Shown piece by piece: positions 6,521-8,129 of a stretch of 8,129 nt of DNA. The notes below the pieces were generated by a model. The model was not told where the DNA came from. It worked only from the letters and a program-made list of their open reading frames with translations, and searched no databases. The stretch's first letter is position 1, and each line of letters begins with the position of its first letter. This DNA comes from Chlorobiales bacterium (GTDB lineage: Bacteria; Bacteroidota; Chlorobiia; Chlorobiales; Chlorobiaceae). Made by a program: the position numbers and the translations under genes. The stretch spans positions 1 to 8,129 of the forward strand of contig JAKSDC010000070.1 in assembly GCA_022360275.1 (NCBI GenBank). Direction: 5' to 3'.

Positions 6521-6561
6521 GCCGTTCAGGATTGTTGATGTAACAAGAACGGCCGGCTACA
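6506..6561 (+). promoter_or_regulatory. Nested hairpin in the leader of the MgtC-DUF4010 gene
   Basis: Three helices stack in order. The outer is TGTAGC (6506-6511) with GCTACA (6556-6561), the middle is GCCGTTC (6521-6527) with GAACGGC (6547-6553), and the inner is TTGTT (6532-6536) with AACAA (6542-6546) around the loop GATGT. All 18 pairs are Watson-Crick. The structure ends 19 bases before the ATG at 6581. It looks like a structured 5' leader or a protein-binding inverted repeat. I cannot match it to a named RNA family. Confidence 0.5.
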
Positions 6562-6580
6562 TCGAAGTGTTGATGATGAA

Positions 6581-7852
6581 ATGATTATGGAGCTTGAAGT
6601 CTGGAAAATACTCGGTATTTCACTTGGGATGGGGCTTCTCGTAGGTCTGCAGCGAGAATGGTCGAAGGCTGAAGGAGCAGGGATCCGTACCTATCCGATG
6701 ATCACAGTTTTTGGTACTGTCTGTGGAATTTTGGCCGAACGGTATGGCGGCGGTATCCTGTTTGCAGGAATACTTGCGGTAGGTGCGATGATGGTTGTCG
6801 TGAAAATCATGATGAACGTTAACCTGCCTGTTTCCAAACATCCGCATGCCGGTCTGACAACGGGTATAGCGGCATTGCTTATGTTTGCCGTCGGAGCAAT
6901 GCTTACAATGGACATGGTTGTGCCTGCAGTAGCAATAGGCGGCGCTGTGGCCTTACTGCTTCAGTGGAAGCAGCCGCTGCACGGTTTTGTGAAGCGGATC
7001 GGAAAACAGGATATACAGGCGATATTCAGACTTGTGCTCATAGCCATGGTTGTGCTGCCGGTTTTGCCTGATAAAGATTTCGGACCGTTCGGGGTATTAA
7101 ACCCTTCGCACATCTGGCTCATGGTTGTGTTTATTGTCGGTATCAGTATCGGAAGTTATCTCGTTGCAAAATTTCTGGGTGCAAAAACAGGTTTACTGCT
7201 CGGCGGGATCTTTGGAGGTTTTATATCGAGCACTGCGACTACCATCAGTTATGCACGCAGATCAAAAACTGCTCCAGGCACCTCTTCCGCGGTGGCGGCA
7301 ATGGTAATCATGATCGCTTCAACTATTGTCTTTGTTCGTGTCGGATTTGAAGTTGCTGTTGTGGCACCAAGCATCCTGCCGTATGTACTGCCTCAGTTTA
7401 CGGTCATGTGCACTTCAATGGCAGTTATTACAGCTGCGGCCTGGTTTTTTGTCAAGGATGGCCTGGAGGAGGAGTCTCCGGAAGTAAAAAACCCTTCTGA
7501 GCTTGGTGCAGCCGTTGCATTCGGGGCATTGTACGCTTTCGTGCTTGTCTCTGTTGCGGCAGCTAACAAATTTTTCGGTGATCAGGGGCTTTATATAGTA
7601 GCTGCTTTTTCGGGGCTTACGGATCTGAATGCCATAACGCTTTCGACCTCGCAGTTGGTTGTGGCCGAGAAAGTGGGCATAGATACCGGCTGGCGGATGA
7701 TGATGCTCGGTGCGATGTCGAATATCCTGTTTAAAATCATCGTTGTTGCGGTACTGGGTAATCGCCGGCTTTTTTCCCGTATGGCAGTGCTTTTCGGGAT
7801 TTCGCTTGCAGCGGGGGCAGCTCTTTTGTTATTCTGGCCGGAAGTAGGGTAG
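6581..7852 (+). CDS. MgtC/SapB-DUF4010 family integral membrane protein
   Basis: The 423-residue protein is strongly hydrophobic, with about a dozen possible membrane helices. The N-terminal 130 residues match the MgtC/SapB membrane domain: GLLVGLQREW (18-27) and GIRTYPMI (34-41) with the following glycine-rich helices. The rest matches DUF4010: GGFISSTATTISYARRS (212-228), the GLTDLNAITLSTSQL helix (345-359) and SNILFK (380-385). Proteins with this pairing are common in bacteria and archaea. Roles in ion or membrane-potential homeostasis are suggested by analogy to MgtC, but no transported substrate is established. The ATG at 6581 has no clear ribosome site, and a second ATG two codons later is possible. 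A structured leader lies just upstream. The gene stands alone on the plus strand, divergent from the M23 gene, with no obvious terminator behind it. Confidence 0.9.
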   Translation: MIMELEVWKILGISLGMGLLVGLQREWSKAEGAGIRTYPMITVFGTVCGILAERYGGGILFAGILAVGAMMVVVKIMMNVNLPVSKHPHAGLTTGIAALLMFAVGAMLTMDMVVPAVAIGGAVALLLQWKQPLHGFVKRIGKQDIQAIFRLVLIAMVVLPVLPDKDFGPFGVLNPSHIWLMVVFIVGISIGSYLVAKFLGAKTGLLLGGIFGGFISSTATTISYARRSKTAPGTSSAVAAMVIMIASTIVFVRVGFEVAVVAPSILPYVLPQFTVMCTSMAVITAAAWFFVKDGLEEESPEVKNPSELGAAVAFGALYAFVLVSVAAANKFFGDQGLYIVAAFSGLTDLNAITLSTSQLVVAEKVGIDTGWRMMMLGAMSNILFKIIVVAVLGNRRLFSRMAVLFGISLAAGAALLLFWPEVG

Positions 7853-7855
7853 CTT

Positions 7856-7890
7856 ATTGACTAATGACTATTGAATAATGAATAATAAAA
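7856..7890 (+). repeat. Short AT-rich heptad tandem repeat
   Basis: Four units of seven bases follow each other: ATTGACT, AATGACT, ATTGAAT and AATGAAT, then a decayed fifth, AATAAAA. It starts four bases after the stop of the MgtC-DUF4010 gene. It puts stop codons in several frames and has no hairpin, so it is not a standard terminator. Confidence 0.6.
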
Positions 7891-7991
7891 GGGGCTGGTG
7901 AATAGTGGAGAGGTGATGATAAGAGCCATCTGAATTGTTATGATGTTTTTTTACTTTTTCCTTTTGAATTTTGACTTAAAAGAAGAGAGCT

Positions 7992-8129
7992 ATGTTGAAA
8001 ACCAATGAAAAAAATCTCGTGGAATTTTTGCTGCAGTGTCAACCTGGGCCGCCCAAGACAAGGGGGAGCTGGAGCGTTGATCACCAGGGGGAACCTTTTC
8101 TTCTGCCTTCTATAGGAGGTATTACTCTG
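7992..8129 (+). CDS. N-terminal part of a probable DUF4438 family protein (cut by window end)
   Basis: An open frame of 46 codons starts at ATG 7992 and runs off the window. The product begins MLKTNEKNLVEFLLQCQPGP and continues through a PPKTRGSWSVDHQGEPFLLP stretch into SIGGITL. From memory, the KTN...LV start and the PS(I/V)GGIT motif fit DUF4438 proteins, a family of cytoplasmic proteins with solved structures but no firm function. The AGAAGAG at 7981-7987 is a reasonable ribosome site four bases before the ATG. It is on the same strand as the MgtC-DUF4010 gene, 139 bases downstream, so it probably has its own promoter. The coding call is fairly safe; the family name is tentative. Confidence 0.6.
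   Translation, partial: MLKTNEKNLVEFLLQCQPGPPKTRGSWSVDHQGEPFLLPSIGGITL

Larger units (their letters stand above)
6219..6580. other. Divergent intergenic region between the M23 and MgtC-DUF4010 genes
   Basis: These 362 bases must hold the promoters of both genes. The left half (6219-6490) is AT-rich and shows a ten-base palindrome ACATGCATGT at 6254-6263, the AGGAT ribosome site of the M23 gene at 6227-6231, and no convincing promoter pair. The right part holds nested inverted repeats, listed separately. No tRNA, small open frame or known riboswitch core was recognised. Confidence 0.6.

Overview
The window has about 50% GC, is densely coded, and shows no rRNA, tRNA, CRISPR array or insertion sequence. 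The gene set (a standalone seven-bladed WD40 protein, ArfB, an exported PQQ-type sugar dehydrogenase, a Csd3/MepM-like M23 protein, an MgtC-DUF4010 membrane protein and the start of a probable DUF4438 protein) and the weak Shine-Dalgarno sites suggest a Gram-negative bacterium. A member of the Chlorobiota (green sulfur bacteria) is my best guess. This rests on overall impression and recall; no marker gene in the window proves it.

Positions 1-2614 read on the plus strand. They hold a frameshifted four-helix-bundle gene (12-582), a compact WD40 propeller protein (799-1749), a decayed C-terminal piece of a HAD-family hydrolase (about 1800-2159) and an intact arfB ribosome-rescue gene (2204-2614). 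Two of these four loci are broken, so this end looks like a site of gene decay or accessory turnover.

Positions 2683-6218 read on the minus strand. In transcription order they are the M23 envelope protein (6218-4857), the PQQ-type sugar dehydrogenase (4740-3595) and a small exported protein of unknown function (3312-2683). A strong hairpin at 4804-4845 separates the first two. A second hairpin at 2614-2661 lies between the convergent ends of arfB and the unknown exported protein and can serve both. All three products carry signal or membrane-anchor sequences, so this block serves the cell envelope or periplasm. The terminator and the 282-base gap argue for separate transcription units.

Positions 6219-6580 form a divergent intergenic region between the M23 gene and the MgtC-DUF4010 gene (6581-7852). 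It contains a nested inverted-repeat structure just upstream of the membrane protein gene, with an A6G/CT6 hairpin that overlaps and competes with it. This is the most intriguing non-coding signal in the window. The window ends inside a gene starting at 7992, probably of the DUF4438 family.

I found no clearly new multi-gene system. The points most worth a second look are the leader structure before the MgtC-DUF4010 gene, the Asp that replaces the usual second His of the HxH zinc motif in the M23 protein, the two decayed genes, and the unassigned exported protein.
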